DNA of 64,000 bases from Eikenella longinqua. GTDB lineage: Bacteria > Pseudomonadota > Gammaproteobacteria > Burkholderiales > Neisseriaceae. A program made the translations under genes and the position numbers. Position 1 is the stretch's first letter; every line of letters begins with the position of its first letter. This document shows, in pieces, positions 34,368 through 42,409 of the stretch. The notes below the pieces were generated by a model. That model worked only from the letters and a program-made list of their open reading frames with translations. It made no database searches and was not told where the DNA came from. The DNA is taken from NCBI RefSeq assembly GCF_001648355.1, contig NZ_LXSL01000014.1, forward strand, positions 97,138 to 161,137. The letters run 5' to 3'.

Positions 34368-34646
34368 ATGTCCCACACCCATTCCGTGCTCACCGTGATT
34401 GGCAGAGACCGCATCGGCATCGTGTTTGACGTGTCCAAACTCTTGGCCGAACACCAAATCAACATCCTCAATATCAGCCAGCAGCTGATGGGCGGCTATT
34501 TCACCATGATTATCTTAATGGACACCGCCCGCTGCCCGGACAGCCGTGAAGATATGCTGCGCGTGTTCGATGAAGCCGGCAAACGGCTGGGGCTGGATAT
34601 ACGTATGCAAAACGAAGCGCTGTTTCAAGCCATGCACCGGATTTGA
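34368..34646 (+). CDS. ACT domain protein (UPF0237)
   Basis: A 92-residue single ACT-domain protein. It reads HSVLTVIGRDRIGIVFDVSKLLAEHQINIL then ISQQLMGGYFTMIILMD, the classic beta-alpha-beta pattern with the ligand Gly in GRDRIGI. UPF0237 proteins bind amino acids or similar small molecules and are usually encoded directly next to a UPF0210 protein. Here the UPF0210 gene is 860 bases away because an NYN gene lies between. A metabolic regulatory role is inferred. Confidence 0.93.
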   Translation: MSHTHSVLTVIGRDRIGIVFDVSKLLAEHQINILNISQQLMGGYFTMIILMDTARCPDSREDMLRVFDEAGKRLGLDIRMQNEALFQAMHRI

Positions 34647-34663
34647 GTTTTCAGGTAGCCTTT

Positions 34664-35473
34664 ATGTCCAAAAGTAAAATCAGTTTTAATGTGGCTGAAG
34701 AAAAATCTGCGCGACTGGCTGTGTTGATTGATGCCGATAATGCCTCAGCGCAAAGCATTGATGCTATTTTGGAAGAAACAGCTAAGTTCGGCGAGGCAAT
34801 GGCTAAACGGATCTATGGTAACTTTGTTGGAGATAACGGCAAATGGAAAGCTGTTATCAACGAACACGCTATCAAGCCGATGCAGCAGTTTGCCTATACC
34901 ACAGGTAAAAATGCAACTGACGGCTTTATGATTATCGACGCGATGGATTTGCTCTACACAGGCCGTTTTGATGGTTTTTGCTTAGTATCTAGTGACAGCG
35001 ATTTTACCGCGCTGGCCATTCGTTTGAAGGAACAGGGTGTAACAGTTTATGGCTTTGGTAAAAAACAAACTCCAGAAGCCTTCCGTAATGCATGTAGCCA
35101 GTTTATTTATGTGGAGAACCTAGTGCCCGAAGCTGTAGAAAAAACAGCAAATGTTGAGAAAATGAAAAAAGCAGTGGTGGAAGTATCTCTCAATCCAGTA
35201 AATACAAAAGCACAACCCACAGAAAAACTGCCTGAAATGTCACTACCTTTGGAAACTATACGCAAGGTTTTTGAACATGTTGACAACGAGTGGATGGCGA
35301 TGACTGCTTTTGGAGCAACTTGGAAGCGGTTGCAGGTTGATTTCGATCCGCGTACTTACGGCTGTAAAAAGTTTACCGATTTGGTGAAAAAATATTCAAA
35401 TATATTTGATTACCAGATGAGGAAAAATGAGGAAGGGACACAAGAGCATATGTATGTCCGACTCAAAATTTAA
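34664..35473 (+). CDS. NYN-domain protein with one OST-HTH-type domain
   Basis: A 269-residue paralogue of the protein at 30967-32106. The NYN domain (about 15-160) repeats the same landmarks: LIDADNASA, ATDGFMIIDAMDLLY, VSSDSDFTALA, YGFGKKQTPEAFRNAC. A single OST-HTH-like domain lies at about 190-260 (FGATWKRLQVDFDPRTYG, then FTDLVKKYSN). Base composition is distinctly more AT-rich than its neighbours. It sits between the ACT and UPF0210 genes that usually adjoin. The ATG follows a reverse eikDUS by two bases and has no other Shine-Dalgarno than the AGGT in the DUS. Probable horizontal insertion. Confidence 0.87.
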   Translation: MSKSKISFNVAEEKSARLAVLIDADNASAQSIDAILEETAKFGEAMAKRIYGNFVGDNGKWKAVINEHAIKPMQQFAYTTGKNATDGFMIIDAMDLLYTGRFDGFCLVSSDSDFTALAIRLKEQGVTVYGFGKKQTPEAFRNACSQFIYVENLVPEAVEKTANVEKMKKAVVEVSLNPVNTKAQPTEKLPEMSLPLETIRKVFEHVDNEWMAMTAFGATWKRLQVDFDPRTYGCKKFTDLVKKYSNIFDYQMRKNEEGTQEHMYVRLKI

Positions 35474-35506
35474 CCAAGTCAAGCAATGTAAAAGGCTACC
35501 TGAAAA

Positions 35507-36862
35507 ATGTCCTTCCGATTTTCCGAAATCCTCGAAACCGTCCGCATGGTCGCCGACCAAAACTTCGACGTGCGCACGCTCACCATCGGCATTGACCTGC
35601 ACGACTGCATCTCGCCCGACCTCGACACGCTCAACCAAAATATCTACAACAAAATCACCCGAGTCGGCAAAGACTTGGTGGCAACGGCACAATTTTTGTC
35701 GGCCAAATACGGCGTGCCGATTGTGAACCAGCGTATTTCCGTAACGCCCATTGCCCAAATCGCGGCGGCCACGGGCGCAGACAGCTATGTTTCCGTGGCG
35801 CAAACGCTCGATAAAGCGGCGAAAGCCATCGGCGTGTCGTTTATCGGCGGCTTTTCTGCGCTGGCGCAGAAAGGCTTGTCGCCAGCAGACGAAATCCTCA
35901 TCCGCTCCATCCCCGAAGCCATGAAAACCACCGATATTGTGTGCAGCTCGGTCAATATCGGCAGCACCCGTGCCGGCATCAATATGGATGCGGTGAAGCT
36001 GATGGGCGAAACCATCAAGCGCACGGCAGACATCACGCCCGAAGGCTTCGGCTGCGCCAAAATCGTCGTGTTCTGCAACGCGGTGGACGACAACCCCTTT
36101 ATGGCGGGCGCGTTCCACGGCGCGGGCGAAGGCGACGTGATGCTGAACGTGGGCGTGTCTGGCCCCGGCGTGGTGCAGGCAGCCTTGGCCGATTGTGCGG
36201 GCAAAAACCTGACCGAAATTGCCGAAATCGTGAAGAAAACTGCCTTTAAAATCACCCGTGTGGGCGAGCTTATCGGGCATGAAGCAGCACGCCGCCTGAA
36301 CATCCCGTTCGGCATTTTGGATTTGTCGCTCGCGCCCACGCCCGCCGTCGGCGATTCCGTTGCCCGCATTTTGGAAGCGATGGGCCTGACTGTGTGCGGC
36401 ACGCACGGCACGACTGCCGCGCTCGCGCTGTTGAACGACGCGGTGAAAAAAGGCGGCATGATGGCCAGCAGCGCGGTGGGCGGGCTGAGCGGCGCGTTCA
36501 TCCCCGTTTCCGAAGACGAAGGCATGATTGCGGCGGCCGAAAGCGGCATCCTGACGCTGGACAAACTGGAAGCCATGACCGCCGTGTGCTCCGTGGGGCT
36601 GGACATGGTGGCCGTGCCGGGCGACACCTCCGCCGCCACCATTGCCGGCATCATCGCCGACGAAGCCGCCATCGGCATGATTAACAGCAAAACCACCGCC
36701 GTGCGGATTATCCCCGTGCCGGGCAAGGATGTGGGCGAGAGCGTGAACTTCGGCGGGCTCTTGGGCTACGCGCCGATAATGCCGGTGAAGGAAGGGAGCT
36801 GCGAAGTGTTTGTAAACCGAGGTGGGCGGATTCCCGCGCCGGTGCAGTCGTTGAAGAACTAG
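35507..36862 (+). CDS. UPF0210 (PFL/DUF711) family protein
   Basis: A 451-residue protein starting at ATG 35507, three bases past a forward eikDUS. The family signature is clear: TIGIDLHDCIS near the N-terminus, GVSFIGGFSALAQKG, GFGCAKIVVFCNAVDDNPFMAGAFHG split across residues 185-210, and the Gly-rich C-terminus VGESVNFGGLLGYAPIM. It is distantly related to glycyl-radical enzymes by fold naming only; the biochemical role is unknown. Its usual partner, the ACT protein, lies upstream beyond the NYN gene. Confidence 0.93.
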   Translation: MSFRFSEILETVRMVADQNFDVRTLTIGIDLHDCISPDLDTLNQNIYNKITRVGKDLVATAQFLSAKYGVPIVNQRISVTPIAQIAAATGADSYVSVAQTLDKAAKAIGVSFIGGFSALAQKGLSPADEILIRSIPEAMKTTDIVCSSVNIGSTRAGINMDAVKLMGETIKRTADITPEGFGCAKIVVFCNAVDDNPFMAGAFHGAGEGDVMLNVGVSGPGVVQAALADCAGKNLTEIAEIVKKTAFKITRVGELIGHEAARRLNIPFGILDLSLAPTPAVGDSVARILEAMGLTVCGTHGTTAALALLNDAVKKGGMMASSAVGGLSGAFIPVSEDEGMIAAAESGILTLDKLEAMTAVCSVGLDMVAVPGDTSAATIAGIIADEAAIGMINSKTTAVRIIPVPGKDVGESVNFGGLLGYAPIMPVKEGSCEVFVNRGGRIPAPVQSLKN

Positions 36863-36942
36863 CGTAAAAAGTAGCCTGCATAATTATTGAGTAAGGTACA
36901 GGCTGCTTTCTGGTTTTCAGGTAGCATGCTAAAGGGTGAAAT

Positions 36943-37491
36943 ATGGATTTCAACCAAACCGCAAGAGATACTTTAACGCGAGTTCAAACCGAGCTGGCAC
37001 AAGGCAAAAATGAAATTTCGTGGACGGTTTACGACCCGATTATCGACCTTGACGGTTATCGGAAGCAGGTAAGGAAACAACATGGCTGGCGGGCCTATTG
37101 CATGACAGCAATGACGACATTCCTGCTGGCTTTTATGCTGATTGGTGTCGGATCGAAAGTTTTTGGAACGATTGGTGGAAGTATTGGCGCTGTCATTTCG
37201 GTTGCTGTTGCGGTATGGTCAGTGCGGAAAAATGGTAAAGATCGGCAAAAGGAATTAAGTAAAGAAAATATTGAATACCGCATCTGCGTGAATTTCGCAA
37301 AACGGCGCTTCGTGGTTGTTACCGATGGTATTTCAAGCAAAGATATGAAGTTCAATGATAAAAAATGGGCGCTGCCCGCATTCAATCTGCCCGAAAATGC
37401 CACGCCAAAAGAAACTGCCCAACGCGATACACTGCAAAACGCTCTGATACAGCAAATGAGCGTGCGTTTTGTGGAATATAAAGTATGGTAG
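36943..37491 (+). CDS. Small membrane protein of unknown function
   Basis: A 182-residue protein. A soluble N-terminal 50 residues precede two adjacent hydrophobic helices (about 52-72 and 75-94). A soluble C-terminal half follows, with a KRRFVVVTDGISSKDMKF beta segment that may respond to a ligand or partner. AAAGGGTGAAAT gives a modest ribosome site. It is AT-richer than the surrounding housekeeping genes. No family recognised. Confidence 0.7.
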   Translation: MDFNQTARDTLTRVQTELAQGKNEISWTVYDPIIDLDGYRKQVRKQHGWRAYCMTAMTTFLLAFMLIGVGSKVFGTIGGSIGAVISVAVAVWSVRKNGKDRQKELSKENIEYRICVNFAKRRFVVVTDGISSKDMKFNDKKWALPAFNLPENATPKETAQRDTLQNALIQQMSVRFVEYKVW

Positions 37492-37575
37492 TTTGGTTTG
37501 CCTAAATGTGAGTTAATGTTGCAATGAAACGTTTTCAGGTAGCCTGCCCCCAGTACGAAACAAACCGAGCACGAA

Positions 37576-37869
37576 ATGCAAAACCTGTTTTACTGCCATT
37601 TGGCAGGCGATGATGCCGAACGTTGCCGCGCCCTGGCCGCTGCGCTCCAAAGCTCGCCCGATTTTGTTTTCTTAGAAAAGATTTTCGCGCCCGAAGCCGA
37701 TATTTTTTGCTTTGTATTCTTGCCCATGCAAAAGTCCTTCCGCTTCAAATATGATTTCGGCTGGGGGCAGATGATCGACAGCCGCGAAAATTGGACGGCA
37801 GGTGAAACCGCCGTATTGGAGGCGGCGGTAAACCGTGTTGCAAAAAATATTTTTTCAGGTAGCCTTTAG
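37576..37869 (+). CDS. Small protein of unknown function ending in a DUS
   Basis: A 97-residue protein, no signal peptide, rich in F, E and A. It contains FCFVFLPMQKSFRFKYDFGW in the centre. Its C-terminus is read through a reverse eikDUS: TTT TCA GGT AGC CTT TAG gives FSGSL and stop, so its present end was probably set by DUS insertion. GAGCACGAA is the only upstream purine run. Function unknown. Confidence 0.6.
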   Translation: MQNLFYCHLAGDDAERCRALAAALQSSPDFVFLEKIFAPEADIFCFVFLPMQKSFRFKYDFGWGQMIDSRENWTAGETAVLEAAVNRVAKNIFSGSL

Positions 37870-37970
37870 CGGCTGCCGGCTTTGCCGCAAGCCGCCACAC
37901 TTTTTCAGGTAGCCTCAAGCAGTTTCAGGTAGCCTCAAACAATCAACAATCGAGAGATGGAAAGAACACA

Positions 37971-38744
37971 ATGAAACGCATCTTCCAACACCCGCAAGGC
38001 CGTAAAGCCCTCGTTACCTACATCACCGCCGGCGATCCCAATCTGGAAACCACGCTGGAGCTGATGCACAGCCTCGCCGCCAACGGCGCCGACATCATCG
38101 AGCTGGGCGTGCCCTTTTCCGACCCGATGGCCGACGGCCCCACCATCCAGCGCGCCGCCGAACGCGCCCTGGCCAACGGCGTAAGCCTGAAAGACGTATT
38201 GGAAACCGTGCGCCGCTTCCGCCAAAGCAACCAAAACACCCCCGTGGTGCTCATGGGCTACCTGAACCCCATCCACAAAATGGGCTATGCCGAATTCGCC
38301 CACGCCGCCGCCCGTGCCGGCGTGGACGGCGTGCTCACCGTGGACAGCCCGATCGAAACCATCGCCCCGCTGCAACAGGCGCTCAAAGCCGAACACATCG
38401 ACACCATCTTCCTCATCGCCCCCACCACCGGCGAATCGCGCATTGCCGAAATCGCCAAGCTCGCCTCCGGCTTCGTGTATTACGTTTCGCTCAAAGGCGT
38501 AACCGGCTCCAGCCAGCTCGACACCGCCGAAGTGGCGGAAAAAATCGCCGTGCTGCGCCGCCATGTGCCGATTCCGATTTGCGTGGGCTTCGGCATCAGC
38601 GACGCCGAAAGCGCGCGGCAAATCGCCGCCGTGGCCGACGGCGTGGTGATCGGCAGCCGCATTGTGAAAGAAATCGAAGCCAATCCCGGCCGCGAAAGCG
38701 AAGCGGTGGGCAAACTGGTGAAAAGCCTGAAAGAAGCCGTGTGA
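37971..38744 (+). CDS. trpA: Tryptophan synthase alpha chain
   Basis: A 257-residue TIM barrel that cleaves indole-3-glycerol phosphate. Catalytic Glu and Asp are in DIIELGVPFSDPMADGP (Glu49 equivalent) and VLTVDSPIET (Asp60 region follows earlier in FSDP). The phosphate loop is GFGISDAES. YITAGDPNLETT opens the barrel. trpB is not adjacent, whereas in many bacteria trpB-trpA are coupled. Three reverse eikDUS precede it at 37850-37935. Confidence 0.95.
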   Translation: MKRIFQHPQGRKALVTYITAGDPNLETTLELMHSLAANGADIIELGVPFSDPMADGPTIQRAAERALANGVSLKDVLETVRRFRQSNQNTPVVLMGYLNPIHKMGYAEFAHAAARAGVDGVLTVDSPIETIAPLQQALKAEHIDTIFLIAPTTGESRIAEIAKLASGFVYYVSLKGVTGSSQLDTAEVAEKIAVLRRHVPIPICVGFGISDAESARQIAAVADGVVIGSRIVKEIEANPGRESEAVGKLVKSLKEAV

Positions 38745-38775
38745 GGCTACCTGAAAAATTTGAGGCTGCCTGAAA

Positions 38776-39012
38776 ATGACCCGCACCGAACTGATCCGCT
38801 TGGGCGAACGCATCCTGGCCGCGGAAGACGATGAAGCCCTGCTGGAAGACTTGATGGCGCAGTTCGACCGCCACGTGCCGCACCCCGAAGGCAGCAGCCT
38901 GTTTTTCTACCCCGCAGGCTGGAACGCCCGCAGCGGCAGCTTGGCCGATTATGCGCCGACGGCGGAAGAAGTGGTGGATGCCTGCCTGGCCTACCGGCCG
39001 GTGTGCCTGTGA
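38776..39012 (+). CDS. Colicin E/pyocin-type nuclease immunity protein (orphan)
   Basis: A 78-residue acidic protein. The segment HPEGSSLFFYPAG aligns with the specificity helix region HPSGSDLIYYP of Im2/Im7/Im9 immunity proteins. The preceding acidic helix (AEDDEALLEDLMAQFDRHV) and the following SAEEVV-like helix (PTAEEVVDACLAYR) fit the four-helix Im fold. Such proteins bind and block HNH DNase bacteriocins. No toxin gene lies nearby. The ATG is two bases after AGGCTGCCTGAA, a simDUS and not the local dialect, suggesting import. Specific toxin unknown. Confidence 0.72.
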   Translation: MTRTELIRLGERILAAEDDEALLEDLMAQFDRHVPHPEGSSLFFYPAGWNARSGSLADYAPTAEEVVDACLAYRPVCL

Positions 39013-39136
39013 GCAGCTTGCCAAAGTGCCGCCACCGGGCAAAACTTGCCTAAACCGCCGCCATTGGCTACCATCCCGCCCGGCTGTTGCCCCGAGCGGC
39101 AAACCAAACCCAAATTAGGAGCAAATGGAGTAAATC

Positions 39137-40000
39137 ATGAGTTGGCTCGACAAAATCCTCCCCCCGAAAATCAAACGCGAAGACAACGGCAAATCCGGCG
39201 TGCCCGAAGGACTGTGGCGCAAATGCCCCGCCTGCGCCGAAGTACTGTATGCCTCCGATTTGGAACACAACCACCAAGTCTGCCCCAAATGCGGGCACCA
39301 CAACCCGCTCAGCGCCCGCGAGCGCCTCGATTTGCTGTTAGACGAAAACGGCCGCGAAGAAATCGGCGAGAGCGTGAAGCCCACCGACATCCTCAAGTTT
39401 AAAGACAGCAAAAAATACCCCGACCGCCTTAGCGCTGCCCGCAAGGCCACCGGCGAAAACGACGCATTGGTGGTGATGAAGGGCGAGATGGACGGCCTGC
39501 CCGTGGTAGTGGCCGCGTTTGAATTCCGCTTCATCGGCGGCTCGATGGGCTCGGTGGTGGGCGAGCGCTTCGTGCGCGGCGTGCGCGCGGCGGCGGAACA
39601 CGGCTGCGCTTTCGTGTGCGTGGCCGCTTCCGGCGGGGCGCGCATGCAGGAAGGCTTGAGCTCGCTGATGCAGATGACCAAAACCAGCGCCGTGCTGCAC
39701 CTCTTGAGCGACAAACGGCTGCCCTTCATCTCCGTGCTCACCGACCCGACCATGGGCGGCGTGTCTGCCAGCTTCGCCTTTTTGGGCGACGTGGTGCTGG
39801 CCGAGCCGAACGCGCTGGTGGGCTTCGCCGGCCCGCGCGTGATCGAGCAGACCGTGCGCGAAAAATTGCCCGAAGGCTTCCAGCGTGCCGAGTTCCTGCT
39901 GGAAAAAGGCGCCATCGACCAGATTGTGGACCGCCGCGAAATGAAGGTGCGAATCGCCAAACTTATCCGCCTGCTGCGCAACCAGCCGGTGGCGGCTTAA
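39137..40000 (+). CDS. accD: Acetyl-CoA carboxylase carboxyltransferase beta subunit
   Basis: A 287-residue subunit that with AccA transfers the carboxyl group from biotin to acetyl-CoA. The N-terminal zinc ribbon has four cysteines in KCPACAEV and VCPKCGHH. The crotonase-fold core has GGSMGSVVGERFVRG, ASGGARMQEG and TDPTMGGVSASFA. TTAGGAGC and GGAG precede the ATG at 39137. Followed by a DUS pair at 40072-40113. Confidence 0.96.
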   Translation: MSWLDKILPPKIKREDNGKSGVPEGLWRKCPACAEVLYASDLEHNHQVCPKCGHHNPLSARERLDLLLDENGREEIGESVKPTDILKFKDSKKYPDRLSAARKATGENDALVVMKGEMDGLPVVVAAFEFRFIGGSMGSVVGERFVRGVRAAAEHGCAFVCVAASGGARMQEGLSSLMQMTKTSAVLHLLSDKRLPFISVLTDPTMGGVSASFAFLGDVVLAEPNALVGFAGPRVIEQTVREKLPEGFQRAEFLLEKGAIDQIVDRREMKVRIAKLIRLLRNQPVAA

Positions 40001-40071
40001 ACTGAACGCGAGCGAAGAAACAGGCCGGGGCAAAATCCGGCCTGTTTGGTTGTTGGTGATATAAAAAAGTT

Positions 40072-40113
40072 GGAGGCTACCTGAAAATGGAAAAAATTTT
40101 CAGGTAGCCTTTT
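40072..40113. terminator. DUS-pair hairpin between convergent accD and ylqF
   Basis: GAGGCTACCTGAAAAT and ATTTTCAGGTAGCCTTTT with a short purine loop; suitable in both directions. Confidence 0.75.
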
Positions 40114-40123
40114 GCTTGCGGGC

Positions 40124-41056
40124 TTATTTGGCTTTGCTGCGGCGTTCGGCTTGGCGTTCGGCGCGTTTGGCTTGCAGCTGGGCTTCGTGCTCGCGGGCGG
40201 CGGCGAGCCAGTTTTGCCATTGCTCGGGGGTTTCCAGGGTGATGCGGCCGATTTGGCCGTCGCGGAAGTCGGTGAGGAGGGCTTCGGCGGCTTTTTGGTA
40301 GTTGATGCGGCCGCTGCCGAGCAGGGCGCCGCGCCGGCGGCCGATCCATTCGAGCCAGTCGCTGTCTTGCCAGAGCGGGCTGTCTTCGGGGTTGGCCTGG
40401 TAGCGCGCTTGCAGTTGGGGGAGGTAGTGTTGGCGCAGGTAGTCGAGCAGTTCGAGGGCGACGACTTCTTCGTCGAGGGCGTTGCGGCCGACGGCGCCGC
40501 TAGCGGCGAGGTTGTAGCCGCTTTGGGGGACAATGATTTTGGGCCAGAGCATGCCGGGGGTGTCGTAGAGCCAGAAGTCGTCGGCGAGGAGGAGGCGCTG
40601 CTCGGTTTTGGTGATGCCGGGCTCGTTGCCGGTTTTGGCGGATTTTTTGCCGGTCATGCCGTTGATGAGGGTGGATTTGCCTACGTTGGGGATGCCGCAG
40701 ATGAGGACGCGCAGGGGGCGGTCGATGCCTTGCCGGTGGGGAACGAGGGCGCGGCAGGCGGCGGTGATTTTTTGGGCGGCTTGGCGCTCGGAGGCGTCGA
40801 GGGGGATGGCTTGGGTGCTGGGGCGGTTTTGCAGTTCGGCAAGCCAGATTTGGGTGAGCTCGGGGTCGGCGAGGTCTTGTTTGTTGAGGAGGTAGAGCTT
40901 GGGTTTGCCGCGTGAGAGTTGGGCGAGCAGGGGGTTTTGGCTGGAGGCGGGCAGGCGGGCGTCGAGCATTTCGATCACCATGTCGGTGCTTTTGAGGCGC
41001 TCGATGAGGGCTTTTTTGGTTTTGTGCATGTGCCCGGGAAACCATTGGATGCTCAT
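40124..41056 (-). CDS. ylqF: Ribosome biogenesis GTPase YlqF/RbgA
   Basis: A 310-residue circularly permuted GTPase that helps mature the 50S subunit. The order of motifs is G4 LLNKQDLAD, G1 GIPNVGKSTLING, then G3 DTPGML, as expected for the YlqF/YawG family. It begins IQWFPGHMHKTKKAL. I use ATG 41056; the in-frame ATG at 41098 adds a basic stretch not seen in the family. The C-terminus is a highly basic, helix-forming tail (KRAERQAERRSKAK) likely to contact rRNA. Confidence 0.94.
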   Translation of the reverse strand: MSIQWFPGHMHKTKKALIERLKSTDMVIEMLDARLPASSQNPLLAQLSRGKPKLYLLNKQDLADPELTQIWLAELQNRPSTQAIPLDASERQAAQKITAACRALVPHRQGIDRPLRVLICGIPNVGKSTLINGMTGKKSAKTGNEPGITKTEQRLLLADDFWLYDTPGMLWPKIIVPQSGYNLAASGAVGRNALDEEVVALELLDYLRQHYLPQLQARYQANPEDSPLWQDSDWLEWIGRRRGALLGSGRINYQKAAEALLTDFRDGQIGRITLETPEQWQNWLAAAREHEAQLQAKRAERQAERRSKAK

Positions 41057-41099
41057 GTTTTTCTTTCTGTGGATTGGGGTGGCGGTATTGTAGCGCAAG

Positions 41100-41133
41100 A
41101 GGCTACCTGAAAAATGTTTTCAGGTAGCCTTTG
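41100..41133. repeat. eikDUS inverted pair
   Basis: GAGGCTACCTGAAAAAT directly followed by GTTTTCAGGTAGCCT; a near-perfect palindrome between two minus-strand genes. Confidence 0.75.
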
Positions 41134-41167
41134 TGTTGCCGTATTCGGGTTAAACCGAAGCCGGGCT

Positions 41168-42112
41168 TCAGATTTCTCGGCCGCTTACCCAGTTTTGGAT
41201 GGCGCGGGCGTCGTTCACGCGGGTGGTGGGCGAGGGGGAGTTGAGCAGCACGATAATCAGCGGCTGGCGCTGTACGTTGGCATACAGCACCATGGAGCGG
41301 CCGCTTTCGCGGATGTAGCCGGTTTTCTGCAGGGAGATGTTCCAGCTGCCTTCGCGCACAAGGGCGTTGGAATTGCGGTATTGCTGGGTGCGGCCGTTGC
41401 TGGTGTGCGCGGAGCCGGAATTGGAGGTGGAAAACTGGCGGATGAGCGGGTATTCGTGGGCGGCGCGCACGAGCAGGCTCAGGTCGCGGGCGGTGGACAC
41501 GTTGCGGAAGTCGAGGCCGGTGGGGTCGTAGAAACGGGTTTGCTGCATGCCGAGGCTTTGCGCTTTGCGGTTCATGGCCGACATGAAGGCGGGCAGGCCG
41601 CCGGGATAGTTGCGGGCTAGTGAGTGGATGGCGCGGTTTTCGCTGCTCATCAGGCCTAGGTGCAGCATTTCGCGGCGGCTGAGGGTGGTGCCGACGGAGA
41701 GGCGGCTGCCAGTGCCTTTGAGGCGGTCGATTTCGGCTTCGGTGATTTCCAGCGTTTCGTTCATGTTTTGGCGGGCGTCGAGCACCACCATGGCGGACAT
41801 GAGCTTGGAAATGGAGGCGATGGGGCGGACTTGGTCGATGCCTTTCTGATAAAGGATTTCGCCGCTGCGGCCGTTCATGATGAGGGCGGATTGTGAGGAG
41901 AGCAGGGGGCCTGCCACGGCGGCTTGGGCTTCCACGCGCTCGGCGGGGCGGCTGCTGAGGAAAGTGCCGAGCGGGTCGTCTTGCACGGGCAGGTTTTGCT
42001 CGAGGAATTGGCCGAGTACGTCGATGTCGTCCTGTGCGGCGGCGGGCAGGCTGGCCAGGGCGAGGCCTAGGCCGGCGAGGATGAGCGCACAGTGTTTTTT
42101 GAATGCAAACAT
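41168..42112 (-). CDS. pbpG: D-alanyl-D-alanine endopeptidase (PBP7/PbpG type)
   Basis: A 314-residue periplasmic penicillin-binding protein, class C, S11 family. Signal peptide to LPAAAQ. The three active-site motifs are SISK (SxxK), SSEN (SxN) and QKTGY (KTG). It cleaves DD cross-links in peptidoglycan. There is no C-terminal amphipathic anchor like PBP5, in favour of PBP7. Its neighbours amgK (peptidoglycan recycling) and lptD are also envelope genes. Confidence 0.92.
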   Translation of the reverse strand: MFAFKKHCALILAGLGLALASLPAAAQDDIDVLGQFLEQNLPVQDDPLGTFLSSRPAERVEAQAAVAGPLLSSQSALIMNGRSGEILYQKGIDQVRPIASISKLMSAMVVLDARQNMNETLEITEAEIDRLKGTGSRLSVGTTLSRREMLHLGLMSSENRAIHSLARNYPGGLPAFMSAMNRKAQSLGMQQTRFYDPTGLDFRNVSTARDLSLLVRAAHEYPLIRQFSTSNSGSAHTSNGRTQQYRNSNALVREGSWNISLQKTGYIRESGRSMVLYANVQRQPLIIVLLNSPSPTTRVNDARAIQNWVSGREI

Positions 42113-42345
42113 TTCTTACCTATCAATATGTTGTATTGGGTTTGAAGCATGGTTTCCACCCGGCGGATGCTGCGCCGAATGGGCAAATATTTGTTTTAAC
42201 GGTGAATAATGAAAACTTAGCTATTTTCGGCAAAAACGGAGTGTTTGTAAACCCTATATTGTGTAAAAGATTTTTTGTGAAACGGGTTGGCACGCTTTGG
42301 AATATTTGAATGGTGAAGAGAGTGTTTAAATGGGCAAACTGGAAT

Positions 42346-42392
42346 AAAGGCTACCTGAAAAACAGGGTTGCCCGTTTTCAGGTAGCCTTTGC
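42346..42392. terminator. DUS-pair hairpin downstream of amgK
   Basis: AAAGGCTACCTGAAAAAC and GTTTTCAGGTAGCCTTT around GGGTTGCCC. Confidence 0.7.
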
Positions 42393-42409
42393 TCTGTATA
42401 ACAGTTTGA

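Noticed and set aside
38776..39012. Toxin-antitoxin or bacteriocin operon
   Set aside because: Neighbours are trpA and accD; no nuclease, lysis or export gene is present, so only an orphan immunity gene is supported.
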